This document shows positions 1 through 6,972 of a stretch of 12,823 nt of DNA, piece by piece (positions within the stretch are counted from its first letter, which is position 1; every line of letters begins with the position of its first letter). The notes beneath the pieces were generated by a model that did no database searches, was not told where the DNA came from, and worked only from the letters and a program-made list of their open reading frames with translations. A program made the translations under genes and the position numbers. Source of the stretch: Candidatus Dormiibacterota bacterium (lineage in GTDB: Bacteria; Chloroflexota; Dormibacteria; UBA8260). Where the stretch lies: positions 1-12,823 of the forward strand of contig CATPCA010000075.1 of assembly GCA_955652545.1 (NCBI GenBank), in the 5' to 3' direction.

Positions 1-498
1 CACCGTCGCCTCGGCGGTCTCGCCGAGGACCTCGAGGGCGGCGGTCAGGCCGGTTGCCTTGTTGCCGCTCGCCGGCAGCACCATCACGGAATGCTTGTTG
101 AACACGATCTGGAGGTCGAGTTCCATCTCGTGGATGGTGTGAACCACCACCGACTCGAAGGGCTCCCAGGTCGAGAGGATGGCGCGGCCGACCGAGAGGG
201 GGGTCACCGCCTGGGCCTGGAGGGCTGCGACGAAGCGGCGCGGCAGGGTGGGGGCCAGCAGCCGCTGCTTGCCGGTCGCCGGGTTGTAGATGAGCGCCCC
301 GTTCTCGACGACGGCGAGGTCGAAGACGTCGACGTCATCGCAGATGTCGAGGAGCTCGTCGAGGATTCGGCCGGTCACGAGCACGGCGCGGCGGCCGCTC
401 TCGCGCAGCCTGCGTAATGAGTCCACCGTATCGGCGTCGAGGATGCCCTGCGATGCGATCGTGCCGTCGTAATCGCAGGCGAGGACCCGAAACCTCAT
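1..498 (-). CDS. HAD-IIB (Cof-type) hydrolase, N-terminal part, cut by the window edge
   Basis: Partial gene on the minus strand; 166 codons are visible and the 3' end lies outside the window. The protein begins MRFRVLACDYDGT, which is HAD motif I with nucleophile Asp9 and general acid Asp11. Motif II is the Thr of VLVTGR (residue 42), ENGA follows at 65-68, and the probable motif III lysine is in SGNKATG (K147). The cap lies between motifs II and III, as in subclass IIB sugar-phosphate phosphatases. The metal-binding motif IV (GDxxND type) would fall beyond the edge. Family members dephosphorylate small phosphorylated metabolites in the cytoplasm; the substrate cannot be read from sequence, and some relatives carry extra C-terminal domains that would not be visible here. 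It lies 46 nt downstream of the DegS-like kinase on the same strand, so it may be co-transcribed, but it also has its own -10-like hexamer just before the ATG. Confidence 0.88.
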   Translation of the reverse strand, partial: MRFRVLACDYDGTIASQGILDADTVDSLRRLRESGRRAVLVTGRILDELLDICDDVDVFDLAVVENGALIYNPATGKQRLLAPTLPRRFVAALQAQAVTPLSVGRAILSTWEPFESVVVHTIHEMELDLQIVFNKHSVMVLPASGNKATGLTAALEVLGETAEATV

Positions 499-510
499 CC
501 CCGTATTGTC
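499..510 (-). promoter_or_regulatory. Possible leaderless promoter of the HAD gene
   Basis: On the minus strand GACAAT (510 to 505) is followed by six bases and then the ATG at 498. The same GAYAAT-N6/7-ATG layout precedes the genes starting at 8328 and 8508. A G-run next to the ATG could act as a very close ribosome site instead. No convincing -35 is visible. Confidence 0.35.
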
Positions 511-544
511 CCGCACCCTTCCCCTTGCGGGTCGGAGCAGCTGG

Positions 545-1603
545 TCACAGTGGCAGCCCGGCCCTCACCTCGGTGCCCTTGCCCAATTCGGAACGGATCT
601 CCAGGGTGCCCTTCTCCAGCTCGGCACGCTCGCGCATCGAGATCAGGCCGAGGTGCTTGTTGCCGTCGATCGTTCCCTCGATGGCGGCCACGTCCATGCC
701 CACGCCGTCGTCGCGCACCACCGCGGTGATGGTGTCTTCCTGGAAGTTGATGAGCACCTCGACGTTGCGCGCTTTGGCGTGTTTGCGCGCGTTGTTGAGC
801 GCCTCCTGGATGATCCGGAAGATCGACGGCTCGTAGGAGCCGGGGAGGCGCACCTCCTCCCCCATCACCCGCAGCTGCGCGTTGAGCTTGGCCTTGTCGC
901 CGTAGTCCTTGACGAACTTGCGCAGGGTCGGCACCAGCCCGAGGTCGTCGAGGGTCATCGGCCGGAGGTCGAAGATCAGCCGGCGGGTGTCCTCGAGCAC
1001 GGCGCGGACCCCATCCTTGAAGTCGGCCAGCTCCTGGACCACCTGCGCCGGGTCGCGCTGGATGAGCCGCTCGAGGATCTCCGCCTGCAGGACGAGGTTG
1101 GCCATCGACTGGGCCGGCCCGTCGTGCATGTCGCGGGCGATCCGCATGCGCTCCTCCTCGATGATCTGGAAGACCTGGCGCGAGGCATTGCGCACCCGTG
1201 AGTTGTCGGGGGGCGGCGTGGCGGCGGCGGCCAGGTCGTCGAGGCTCCGATACACCGAGCGGAGCACCTCCTGCTCGCCGCGCAGGTCGATGAGCCGGGC
1301 GCTGACGTCGCGGAAGCGCTCGTCGACCGCGGCGAGGTCGGCGCGGAAGCGGGCCAGGCTGCGGAAGCCGTTGTCGAGCTCATCCGGGTCGAGGCCGTGG
1401 AGGTTGTCGAGCAGGCCGCGCCAGCGCTTCTCGCTCTCCTCGGTGCGGTGTCGCAACTCCTCGCGCGCGTCGGCGGTGTCGGCGAGCCGCGCGTCGAGCC
1501 GGGCGGCTGCCTGCTCGAGGTCCTCGATGCGCTGGGTCAGCAGGAAACGCACCCCCGACAGGGCGGACGGGTTGACCGCCGGCGCCTGCCCCTGCACGGT
1601 CAC
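545..1603 (-). CDS. DegS-like cytoplasmic sensor histidine kinase (HisKA_3 / HATPase_c)
   Basis: About 352 residues from the chosen GTG. Residues 1-135 are charged and helical, coiled-coil-like, with no membrane segment, as in the DegS sensor region. The dimerisation/phosphoacceptor motif is EEERMRIARDMHDGPAQ with His160. Conserved FDLRPMTLDDLGLVPTLR follows, then the ATPase domain: N box EALNNARKHAK (~267-277), G1 box DDGVG (~298-302) and G2 box HLGLISMRER (~317-326). The order and spelling closely follow Bacillus DegS. The frame stays open upstream to a GTG at 1750, but those 49 residues are Arg/Pro-rich and unlike the family, so I prefer 1603. No Shine-Dalgarno precedes 1603, but the TGA of a micro-ORF overlaps this GTG, suggesting coupling. 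No LuxR/NarL-type partner is adjacent; the nearest regulator is the divergent lone receiver at 1809. Confidence 0.87.
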   Translation of the reverse strand: MTVQGQAPAVNPSALSGVRFLLTQRIEDLEQAAARLDARLADTADAREELRHRTEESEKRWRGLLDNLHGLDPDELDNGFRSLARFRADLAAVDERFRDVSARLIDLRGEQEVLRSVYRSLDDLAAAATPPPDNSRVRNASRQVFQIIEEERMRIARDMHDGPAQSMANLVLQAEILERLIQRDPAQVVQELADFKDGVRAVLEDTRRLIFDLRPMTLDDLGLVPTLRKFVKDYGDKAKLNAQLRVMGEEVRLPGSYEPSIFRIIQEALNNARKHAKARNVEVLINFQEDTITAVVRDDGVGMDVAAIEGTIDGNKHLGLISMRERAELEKGTLEIRSELGKGTEVRAGLPL

Positions 1604-1632
1604 GACGCGCGCAAACGGGGGCCGGGAATCAT
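1600..1632 (-). CDS. Possible leaderless 10-codon leader ORF before the DegS-like kinase
   Basis: Minus-strand ATG at 1632 encodes MIPGPRLRAS and stops with TGA at 1602-1600, overlapping the kinase GTG (1603-1601) as GTGA. The ATG lies six bases after TATCAT (1644-1639), the geometry of a leaderless transcript. This would explain why the kinase start lacks a ribosome site. An ORF this short can arise by chance. The same layout at the second kinase (5526-5600) is the main reason to list it. Confidence 0.35.
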   Translation of the reverse strand: MIPGPRLRAS

Positions 1633-1644
1633 GCGGCCATGATA
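1633..1644 (-). promoter_or_regulatory. -10-like hexamer TATCAT upstream of the leader ORF and kinase
   Basis: TATCAT (1644 to 1639) fits TANNAT, and six bases separate it from the leader ATG at 1632. No good -35 lies at 16-18 nt; a GTGACC (1671-1666) is about 21 nt upstream. This region is divergent to the receiver gene at 1809. Confidence 0.35.
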
Positions 1645-1771
1645 CCGGCGACCAGTCGACATCCCGGTCACGATTCAGCGGTCGCGAACGCCGCGGCCGC
1701 GCTCGGTGCGGGACCCGTCGAAAGCGGGTCACAGGGTGGTTGCGCAGCACCGATGCAGCCCCGGGCAGACC

Positions 1772-1799
1772 TATAACCGACGGGTCAGTTCACAAGGAG
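1772..1799 (+). promoter_or_regulatory. -10 (TATAAC) and Shine-Dalgarno (AAGGAG) of the receiver gene
   Basis: TATAAC at 1772-1777 is the best -10 candidate in the 1604-1808 divergent region. AAGGAG at 1794-1799 sits nine bases before the ATG at 1809 and fixes that start. I see no clear -35 at the usual distance. The rest of 1645-1771 shows two scattered GTCAC motifs (1667, 1728) and nothing else I can name. Confidence 0.55.
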
Positions 1800-1808
1800 C
1801 CAGCTGCT

Positions 1809-2216
1809 ATGGGTCCGCTCTCGAAAACAGACGCGGCCCGCATCCTCATCGTCGAGGACGACGCGTCATTGCGCCGCCTGTTGGAGATGCGCCTCACCCT
1901 CGACGGTTACGCAGCGCGCACCGCTGAGGACGGCGTTGAAGCGCTCGCCGTGCTCGAGGAGTGGACCCCGGACGTCGTCGTCGCCGACGTGATGATGCCG
2001 CGGCTCTCCGGGCTCTCCCTCTGCCGCGCCATCCGTGAGGCGCAGCGCCTGGCGGCGATCCCGGTGATCCTGCTCACCGCGCGGAACTTCGACGACGAGA
2101 TCGAAGCCGTCATCGGCCTCGGCGGCATCACGTTCATGAGCAAGCCGTTCGACGCGGAGGCGCTCAACAGCGCGCTCCGCGCCGCGCTCGGCGACCACGC
2201 CGTCACCTCCGCGTAG
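1809..2216 (+). CDS. Stand-alone receiver (CheY-like) response regulator
   Basis: A 135-residue single receiver domain with no output domain. It has the acidic pair in ILIVEDD (E16/D17/D18), phosphoacceptor Asp60 in VVVADVMMP, the switch Thr90 in ILLTA, and Lys112 in MSKPF. The start is set by AAGGAG nine bases upstream. Such lone receivers act by protein-protein contact or as phosphorelay intermediates. It is divergent from the DegS-like kinase (205 nt between starts) and precedes the membrane protein at 2289 by 72 nt. Oddity: the loop before the lysine reads GLGGITFMSKP rather than the common GADDYLTKP, so the acidic residues usual at that position are missing. The partner kinase is unknown; pairing with the DegS-like kinase is only suggested by location. 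Confidence 0.9.
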   Translation: MGPLSKTDAARILIVEDDASLRRLLEMRLTLDGYAARTAEDGVEALAVLEEWTPDVVVADVMMPRLSGLSLCRAIREAQRLAAIPVILLTARNFDDEIEAVIGLGGITFMSKPFDAEALNSALRAALGDHAVTSA

Positions 2217-2245
2217 CCTGCGCCAGAACGAATCCGTTGATCGCG

Positions 2246-2275
2246 CGTGACCGTGACGAGAGGTCACGCGTCACG
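2246..2275. repeat. Imperfect inverted repeat of GTGAC/GTCAC units
   Basis: Left arm CGTGACCGTGAC (2246-2257), five-base loop GAGAG, then GTCAC (2263-2267), GC, and GTCACG (2270-2275). Eleven pairs can form, with one small internal bulge. It contains four GTNAC pentamers (2247, 2253, 2263, 2270). It lies between the receiver stop and the membrane protein start, with no T-run after it, so an operator or 5'-UTR hairpin is more likely than a terminator. Confidence 0.55.
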
Positions 2276-2288
2276 ATTGCGGGGGACA

Positions 2289-3953
2289 ATGGCCCGCGAC
2301 GTGATCAGCACGGCGCCGGTGGCCGCGCCCCCCTCCACCCCTCCACATCACGCCGACGGGGCCCGCCAGTCGTTCATTGACCGGCTGACCTCCCCGGGCG
2401 GCCTGTTCCTCAGCGCCGTCATCATCGCCACCGCGTTCCCGGTGACCAACGCCATCCGCGATCCGGACTTCTGGTGGCACCTCCGCAGCGGACAGCTGAT
2501 CCTGCAGACGGGCGGCCTGCTCCACACCGACCCATTCACCTACACGGTCAGCAGCCACGCCTGGACGATGCACGAGTGGCTCACCGAGGTTCTCTTCGCT
2601 GGGCTGTACCGCTGGGCCGGACTGGCGGCGATCGTCGCGGTGCTCAGCGTGGTCACCTGGCTCGGCGTGCTCTGCATCTTCATGCGCGCTCGGTTGGACC
2701 GTCCCGGCCCCTTCGTGCTGGGAGGCGGCATGGTGCTCGCGGTGATCGCCGGCTACCCGATCTGGGGTCCCCGCGCGCAGATGATCACCTTCGCGCTGGC
2801 GTGCCTGACGCTGCTGCTCACCGAGCGATACCTGCGCTGGGGCGGCCGGGCGGTGCTGCTGCTGCTGCCCATCTTCCTCGTCTGGAGCAACCTGCATTCC
2901 GGCTTCCTCATCGGACTCGGGTTCATGACTGTAGTGCTCGTCGCCGAGGTTGCCGCCCACCTGCTCCACCTGCAGGGCCGCGCGCCGATGGTGCGCGTGC
3001 ACGGCCTGGCGCTCCTGGTGGCGGGGTGCCTGGTCGTCTCGGCGATCAACCTCAACGGTCCGTCGATCATCCTCTACCCGTTTGCGACGCAGGGTTCGGC
3101 GGCACAGCAGTCGCTCATCCTGGAGTGGCATTCACCGGACTTTCATGACTGGTCGGTGCGCTTCTTCGGTCTGATGCTGCTCAGCTTGGTGGCACTGATC
3201 GTGGTCAATCGCAGCATCCGGTTGCGCGATGCCGCGCTGGTGCTCGTCACAGTGGCGCTGTCACTGCAATCGGTCCGGCACATCGCGCTCTTCGTCGCGG
3301 CGTCCACGCCGGTGTGGATCAACCAGGCCGACATCCTGGTTGCGCGGCTGCGCGCCCGTCCACGACGCCGGACAGCGCTGCCGCCGGTCCCGATCCGCGT
3401 GGTCAGTTGGGTGCTGCTCTGCGGTGCCCTCCTGCTGGTCTACCTCAGCGCGAGGTTGCTGCCGTCGATGCGCACCCGTGAGGATTCGCTGTTCTACGCG
3501 CAGGACTTCCCGGTGTGCGCGGCACGGTGGCTCGCCGCCGACCCGCAACCGCTGCGCATCTTCAACCAGTACGGCGAGGGAGGCTACCTGGCGTACCGCC
3601 TCTCCGCCCAGGGCGACCGTGTCTTCGTGTTCGGTGACGCGGCGCTGATGGGCGATGCCCTGCTGTACACGTACGGCGACGTCGAGTCGGTCACGCCGCA
3701 ATGGGACACCATCCTGCGCAACGCCGGTACGGACATCGTCCTCTTCGATACCAACGCGCCGCTCAGCAATGTCATCGCGCACGCCTCGGACTGGGTGCAG
3801 GTGTATTCCGATCCGCACAATGTCGCCTTCGCACCCCGCGACCGCGTCGCCGGCCTGCACCTGCCGCCACAACCGTCGTACACCACACCCGGCGACACCT
3901 GCACGGCGCTGGTGCAGACGCCACCGGCGCAACTCCAGCAGGCACCCGGGTGA
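2289..3953 (+). CDS. Polytopic membrane protein, GT-C glycosyltransferase-like, first of a tandem pair
   Basis: 554 residues from ATG 2289 (alternative in-frame GTG at 2247 lies inside the hairpin; a G-rich stretch directly before 2289 is a close ribosome site). A short polar N-terminus precedes the first hydrophobic segment (~38-55), then the loop RDPDFWWHLRSGQ (57-69), HTDPFTYT, and W..HEWL.EV (92-101). This pattern recurs in large bacterial membrane proteins often labelled GT-C or hypothetical. Roughly 9-11 membrane spans follow, with FLVWSNLHSGFLIGLGF and LEWHSPDFHDW as conserved landmarks. The last span is at ~371-392, followed by a ~160-residue soluble tail containing VFVFGDAALMGDALL. 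GT-C enzymes use lipid-linked sugars and an acidic residue in the first outside loop; D58 or D60 would be the candidate. Donor and acceptor are unknown, and enzymatic function is inference. Confidence 0.8.
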   Translation: MARDVISTAPVAAPPSTPPHHADGARQSFIDRLTSPGGLFLSAVIIATAFPVTNAIRDPDFWWHLRSGQLILQTGGLLHTDPFTYTVSSHAWTMHEWLTEVLFAGLYRWAGLAAIVAVLSVVTWLGVLCIFMRARLDRPGPFVLGGGMVLAVIAGYPIWGPRAQMITFALACLTLLLTERYLRWGGRAVLLLLPIFLVWSNLHSGFLIGLGFMTVVLVAEVAAHLLHLQGRAPMVRVHGLALLVAGCLVVSAINLNGPSIILYPFATQGSAAQQSLILEWHSPDFHDWSVRFFGLMLLSLVALIVVNRSIRLRDAALVLVTVALSLQSVRHIALFVAASTPVWINQADILVARLRARPRRRTALPPVPIRVVSWVLLCGALLLVYLSARLLPSMRTREDSLFYAQDFPVCAARWLAADPQPLRIFNQYGEGGYLAYRLSAQGDRVFVFGDAALMGDALLYTYGDVESVTPQWDTILRNAGTDIVLFDTNAPLSNVIAHASDWVQVYSDPHNVAFAPRDRVAGLHLPPQPSYTTPGDTCTALVQTPPAQLQQAPG

Positions 3954-5443
3954 GAACCGTGCGGCGCAACGGCTGGGTGATCGGCGCGGCGATGCTGAGC
4001 CTGGTGCTCACCGTGCAGCCCTTCCGCGACAGCGACGTCTGGTGGCACCTCGCCATGGGCCACTACATCGTCGCCCACGGCATTCCCGCTGTTGAGCCGT
4101 TCAGCTTCCTGCATGCGGCCAACCCGTGGGTCGGTCAGCAGTGGCTGTACGAGGTCGGCCTCGCCCGCGTCGTCGACCTCGGTGGGGCGGCCCTGGCGTC
4201 TCTGGTGATGGGCGTGGTGGCGTCGTCCGCGCTGCTCATCGCGGTGCTGTCGATCCCACCGCACCGGCGCCCCGCCGGGCCGTGGATGGCCGCCGCGCTC
4301 ATCCTCAGCGCGCTGGTCGCAGCGCAACTGGTGGGCGTGCGCGGCCAGGTGATCAGCCTCTTCGGCGCCGCCGTGGTGCTCTACGTGGTGATGCGCTGGC
4401 GCAGCGGCTCGACGCGCGTCCTGCAGGTGCTGCCCCCGCTGTTCCTGGTGTGGGCCAACCTCCACGCCGGGTTCGTCATCGGGCTGGGCATCGCCGTCGT
4501 GGCCATGCTGGCGGTGCGCACCGCCGGCCGCCGGCCGCGGCTGCTCCTCGGCGCGGCCATCGCCGCCGGCGCCCTGGCAACGCTGGTCAACCCCGCCGGC
4601 CCCGGCCTGTGGTCGTACGTGGGCACCACGTTCACCAACCCGACCCTGACCGGGGTGGTCACCGAGTGGCAGTCGCCGGACTTCCACGGCACCTGGCTGC
4701 GTCTCTTCGAGGTCGAGTCAGCCCTGCTCGTCGTGGCCTGGACGCTCAGCCGGCGCCGCGACCTCTTCGACCTCGTGCTCGCCGGCGCCGTGTTCGCCGC
4801 GTGCCTGCAGGCGCAGCGCAACGTCTCGCTGTTCGCCCTGGTCGCGGCTCCTCAGCTGGCGATGTACGGCGCGGATGCGTGGTCGGCGCAGCGCTCGAGG
4901 CTCCCCCGCATCCCGCTGTGGCCGCCGGCGGGCAAGCGCTGGCGACGGCCACCCCGGTGGTTCGCCTCGGCGCTGGTGGCAGTGGTCGCCGCCGGCACCG
5001 CCGCCGCCGTCGCCCCGCAGCTGACCGCGAGCGCGGCGGCGAGCTACGAGTCCTCCCACGAGCCCAGGGCCGCCGCCGATTACGCCGCCGTGCACCTCGC
5101 CGGCCATCGCATCTACTCAATCGACACCTGGACCGGGTACCTGGCCGGCCGTTTCCCGGTGGGACGGGTCGTCTACCTCTACGACGAGACCGCAGTCTTC
5201 GGGGATGCGGCCCTGCGGCAGTACCTCGACATCCACGACCTCCGGCCCGACTGGGCCCAGGTCATCGGCGACGCCGGCATCCGTGATGCCATCCTCCCCG
5301 CCGGCGGCCAGGAGGTGGCGGCCCTGCTCACGCTGGGCTGGTCGGTCGACTGCCGCGACCCCGTCTCGGCGAGTGTCGTCATGTCCGCCGGGGGCGGCGA
5401 CGGCAGCGTCGCCGAGCTGAGCGCGGCGCCGCCGTGCTCGTGA
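3950..5443 (+). CDS. Polytopic membrane protein, GT-C-like, second of the tandem pair
   Basis: 497 residues from GTG 3950, which overlaps the previous stop as GTGA, implying translational coupling; no strong ribosome site is visible. It is a clear paralogue of the upstream protein. Matching pieces are RDSDVWWHLAMGHYI (26-40), WVGQQWLYEV (60-69), LPPLFLVWANLHAGFVIGLGI, TEWQSPDFHGTW, CLQAQRNVSLF and VFGDAALRQYL in the tail. It has about nine to ten hydrophobic spans, the last near 338-360, then a ~135-residue soluble tail ending with Cys-containing segments. It lacks the polar N-terminal extension of its neighbour. The likely role is sugar transfer at the outer face of the membrane, possibly as a heteromer with its partner, but substrate and activity are not shown by the sequence. 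Confidence 0.8.
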   Translation: MRTVRRNGWVIGAAMLSLVLTVQPFRDSDVWWHLAMGHYIVAHGIPAVEPFSFLHAANPWVGQQWLYEVGLARVVDLGGAALASLVMGVVASSALLIAVLSIPPHRRPAGPWMAAALILSALVAAQLVGVRGQVISLFGAAVVLYVVMRWRSGSTRVLQVLPPLFLVWANLHAGFVIGLGIAVVAMLAVRTAGRRPRLLLGAAIAAGALATLVNPAGPGLWSYVGTTFTNPTLTGVVTEWQSPDFHGTWLRLFEVESALLVVAWTLSRRRDLFDLVLAGAVFAACLQAQRNVSLFALVAAPQLAMYGADAWSAQRSRLPRIPLWPPAGKRWRRPPRWFASALVAVVAAGTAAAVAPQLTASAAASYESSHEPRAAADYAAVHLAGHRIYSIDTWTGYLAGRFPVGRVVYLYDETAVFGDAALRQYLDIHDLRPDWAQVIGDAGIRDAILPAGGQEVAALLTLGWSVDCRDPVSASVVMSAGGGDGSVAELSAAPPCS

Positions 5444-5465
5444 CCTGACGACTGCGGCGATTCCT

Positions 5466-5493
5466 GTTACAGCGTCACCGGGGTATTCGTTAC
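5466..5493. promoter_or_regulatory. GTNAC cluster upstream of the membrane histidine kinase
   Basis: GTTAC (5466), GTCAC (5474) and GTTAC (5489) fall within 28 bp of intergenic DNA, 33 nt upstream of the -10 candidate at 5526. The outer two are 23 bp apart, about two helical turns. Possible regulator half-sites. The remainder of 5444-5525 has no terminator that I can see. Confidence 0.4.
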
Positions 5494-5525
5494 CGGTCCT
5501 TGTCGCCGCCGCCGGAATGGGTCGG

Positions 5526-5537
5526 TAGGCTGGTCGC
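5526..5537 (+). promoter_or_regulatory. -10 hexamer TAGGCT before a leaderless start
   Basis: TAGGCT (5526-5531) fits the TANNNT -10 of high-GC Gram-positives. Six bases later is a GTG (5538). A TTGTCG at 5500-5505 could be a -35, but the spacer would be 20 nt, longer than usual. Confidence 0.45.
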
Positions 5538-5600
5538 GTGAGCACGCGGTCTGCGACTGATTGCGCGTCCTGCGCGGTCGCGGGCTGGACGCGGCTGTGA
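5538..5600 (+). CDS. Possible leaderless 20-codon leader ORF before the membrane kinase
   Basis: GTG at 5538 opens MSTRSATDCASCAVAGWTRL, ending in TGA at 5598-5600, which overlaps the kinase GTG at 5597 as GTGA. It starts six bases after TAGGCT, so it could be translated from the very 5' end of the mRNA. It contains a CxxC. Leaderless short ORFs upstream of genes are known from mycobacteria, including cysteine-responsive ones. Function here is unknown, and chance cannot be excluded for 20 codons. Confidence 0.4.
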   Translation: MSTRSATDCASCAVAGWTRL

Positions 5601-6958
5601 CCCAGCAGTTGACCCAGCGCATGCCGGCAGCCCCGGCGGCGGCGGGGCTGGAGGTCTCGCGCAAGCCGTTCGCCTCGCATCCTGCCCAGTTCGACCGCGA
5701 TCGGCGCGCCGGCGTGGAGCGGGTCATCGAGCTGGCCCGCTGGGCGGTGCTGGTGTACGCCGGGGTGACCAACAACTTCCCGGGTCAGCCGCACACCTCA
5801 ACGACCAGCGCCGTCAACCTGATCCTCGGCGGGTGGTGCCTGTTCAACCTGAGCGCGACGCTGGCGCTGCTCATCCACCACCTTCCCGGACGCAACACCC
5901 AGCTCGCCATGCTGACGATGGACCTGGCCGTTGCCAGCGCCCTCGTGTACCTCACCGGCGGCTTCACCAGCAACCTCGCCGTGGTGTTCTACGTGCTCAT
6001 CGGGCTCAGCAGCCTGCGCTTCGGCGTCTTCGGCAGCCTGCTGTGCGCGATCACCATCAGCGCGCTCTACGTTGGAGTCGGGCTGGCGGTCTCGGGGCCG
6101 ATCGACCACGAGCTGGTCAACGTGGTCGTGTCGCGCCTCTTCCTCTTCTTCGTCGTCTCCCTCGCGAGCGCGCTGCTCGCCCGCGAGATGGTGACGGCCC
6201 GTGCCCAGCAGATGGCCCATACCGCTGAGCTGGAGCACGCCGTCTTCGCCGAGCTGCGCGAGGTCGACCGCATCAAGAGCGAGTTCATGATGCTCGCCTC
6301 CCACGAGCTGCGCACCCCGCTCACCAAGATCAAGGCGTGGCTGGCGCTGATGCAGGACGCCGGCGACCATCTGCCGCCGCAGGCGCGCCAGGAGGGGTTC
6401 CACGAGCTGCGCACGGAGACAGAGCATCTCGGCCGTCTCACCGACAACCTGTTGTGCATCGCCCAGCTCGAGTCGGGTGAGATCCGGTTGCGTCCCACCA
6501 CGGTCGACTTCACCGCGGTGCTCCGCCAGGTGGTCTCACGTTTCGTCGAGGTGGCCGACCGCGGCCGCTTCCTCGTACACATCGACGAGAACCTCGGCAG
6601 CCTCTTCGTCGACGAGGAGCGCCTCGTGCTCGTCCTCGCCTGCCTCATCGACAACGCCCTGAAATTCGCACCCGACAACGATCCCGTGGAGATCACCGCG
6701 CTGCGTGTCGTCAACAAGGCGCACATCGAGGTGCGCGACAACGGCCGGCGCATCCCCGACGCCGAGGTCGAGCGAGTCTTCGCCTCGTTCTACCAGGTGG
6801 AGAACCCACTGCTGCGCCAGCGCGGCGGCTTCGGCGTCGGCCTCTATCTGGCTCGCCAGCTGGTGGAGCGGATGGGTGGCCGGATCTGGCTCGACAACCA
6901 CGCCGCCCGGGGCAACTCCTTCTTCATCGCGGTGCCGCTCGAGGAACCCGCGTCGTGA
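5597..6958 (+). CDS. Membrane sensor histidine kinase (HisKA / HATPase_c)
   Basis: 453 residues from GTG 5597. Other starts are an in-frame TTG at 5561 and ATG at 5621; none has a good ribosome site, and 5597 is favoured by its GTGA overlap with the leader ORF. Five to six membrane spans (about 47-60, 73-95, 102-121, 126-166 and 173-195) leave little extracytoplasmic domain, so sensing is probably within the membrane. A short helix leads to the HisKA motif FMMLASHELRTPLTKIKAW with His236. The ATPase domain has N box LIDNALKFA (~350-358), a phenylalanine-rich F box FASFYQVENP, and G2 GGFGVGLYLA (~410-419). The G1 box reads DNGRRI where DxGxGI is normal, so the second glycine is arginine. Its likely partner is the OmpR-type regulator starting 133 nt downstream. 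Confidence 0.88.
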   Translation: MTQQLTQRMPAAPAAAGLEVSRKPFASHPAQFDRDRRAGVERVIELARWAVLVYAGVTNNFPGQPHTSTTSAVNLILGGWCLFNLSATLALLIHHLPGRNTQLAMLTMDLAVASALVYLTGGFTSNLAVVFYVLIGLSSLRFGVFGSLLCAITISALYVGVGLAVSGPIDHELVNVVVSRLFLFFVVSLASALLAREMVTARAQQMAHTAELEHAVFAELREVDRIKSEFMMLASHELRTPLTKIKAWLALMQDAGDHLPPQARQEGFHELRTETEHLGRLTDNLLCIAQLESGEIRLRPTTVDFTAVLRQVVSRFVEVADRGRFLVHIDENLGSLFVDEERLVLVLACLIDNALKFAPDNDPVEITALRVVNKAHIEVRDNGRRIPDAEVERVFASFYQVENPLLRQRGGFGVGLYLARQLVERMGGRIWLDNHAARGNSFFIAVPLEEPAS

Positions 6959-6972
6959 CCGATCCCTTCCGC

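Noticed and set aside
1604..1750. 49-residue N-terminal extension of the DegS-like kinase
   Set aside because: Arg/Pro-rich, unlike DegS proteins, and overlaps the likely promoter; the GTG at 1603 gives a normal family length.
2247..2288. Upstream GTG start for the first membrane protein
   Set aside because: It lies inside the inverted repeat and has no ribosome site; kept only as an alternative.
3584..4687. Long minus-strand open frame opposite the GT-C-like genes
   Set aside because: Rich in His, Gln, Arg and Gly with no domain. It is the mirror of high-GC coding sequence on the plus strand, where both membrane proteins have recognisable motifs.
5444..5537. Rho-independent terminator after the second membrane protein
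   Set aside because: No GC stem followed by a T-run could be found.
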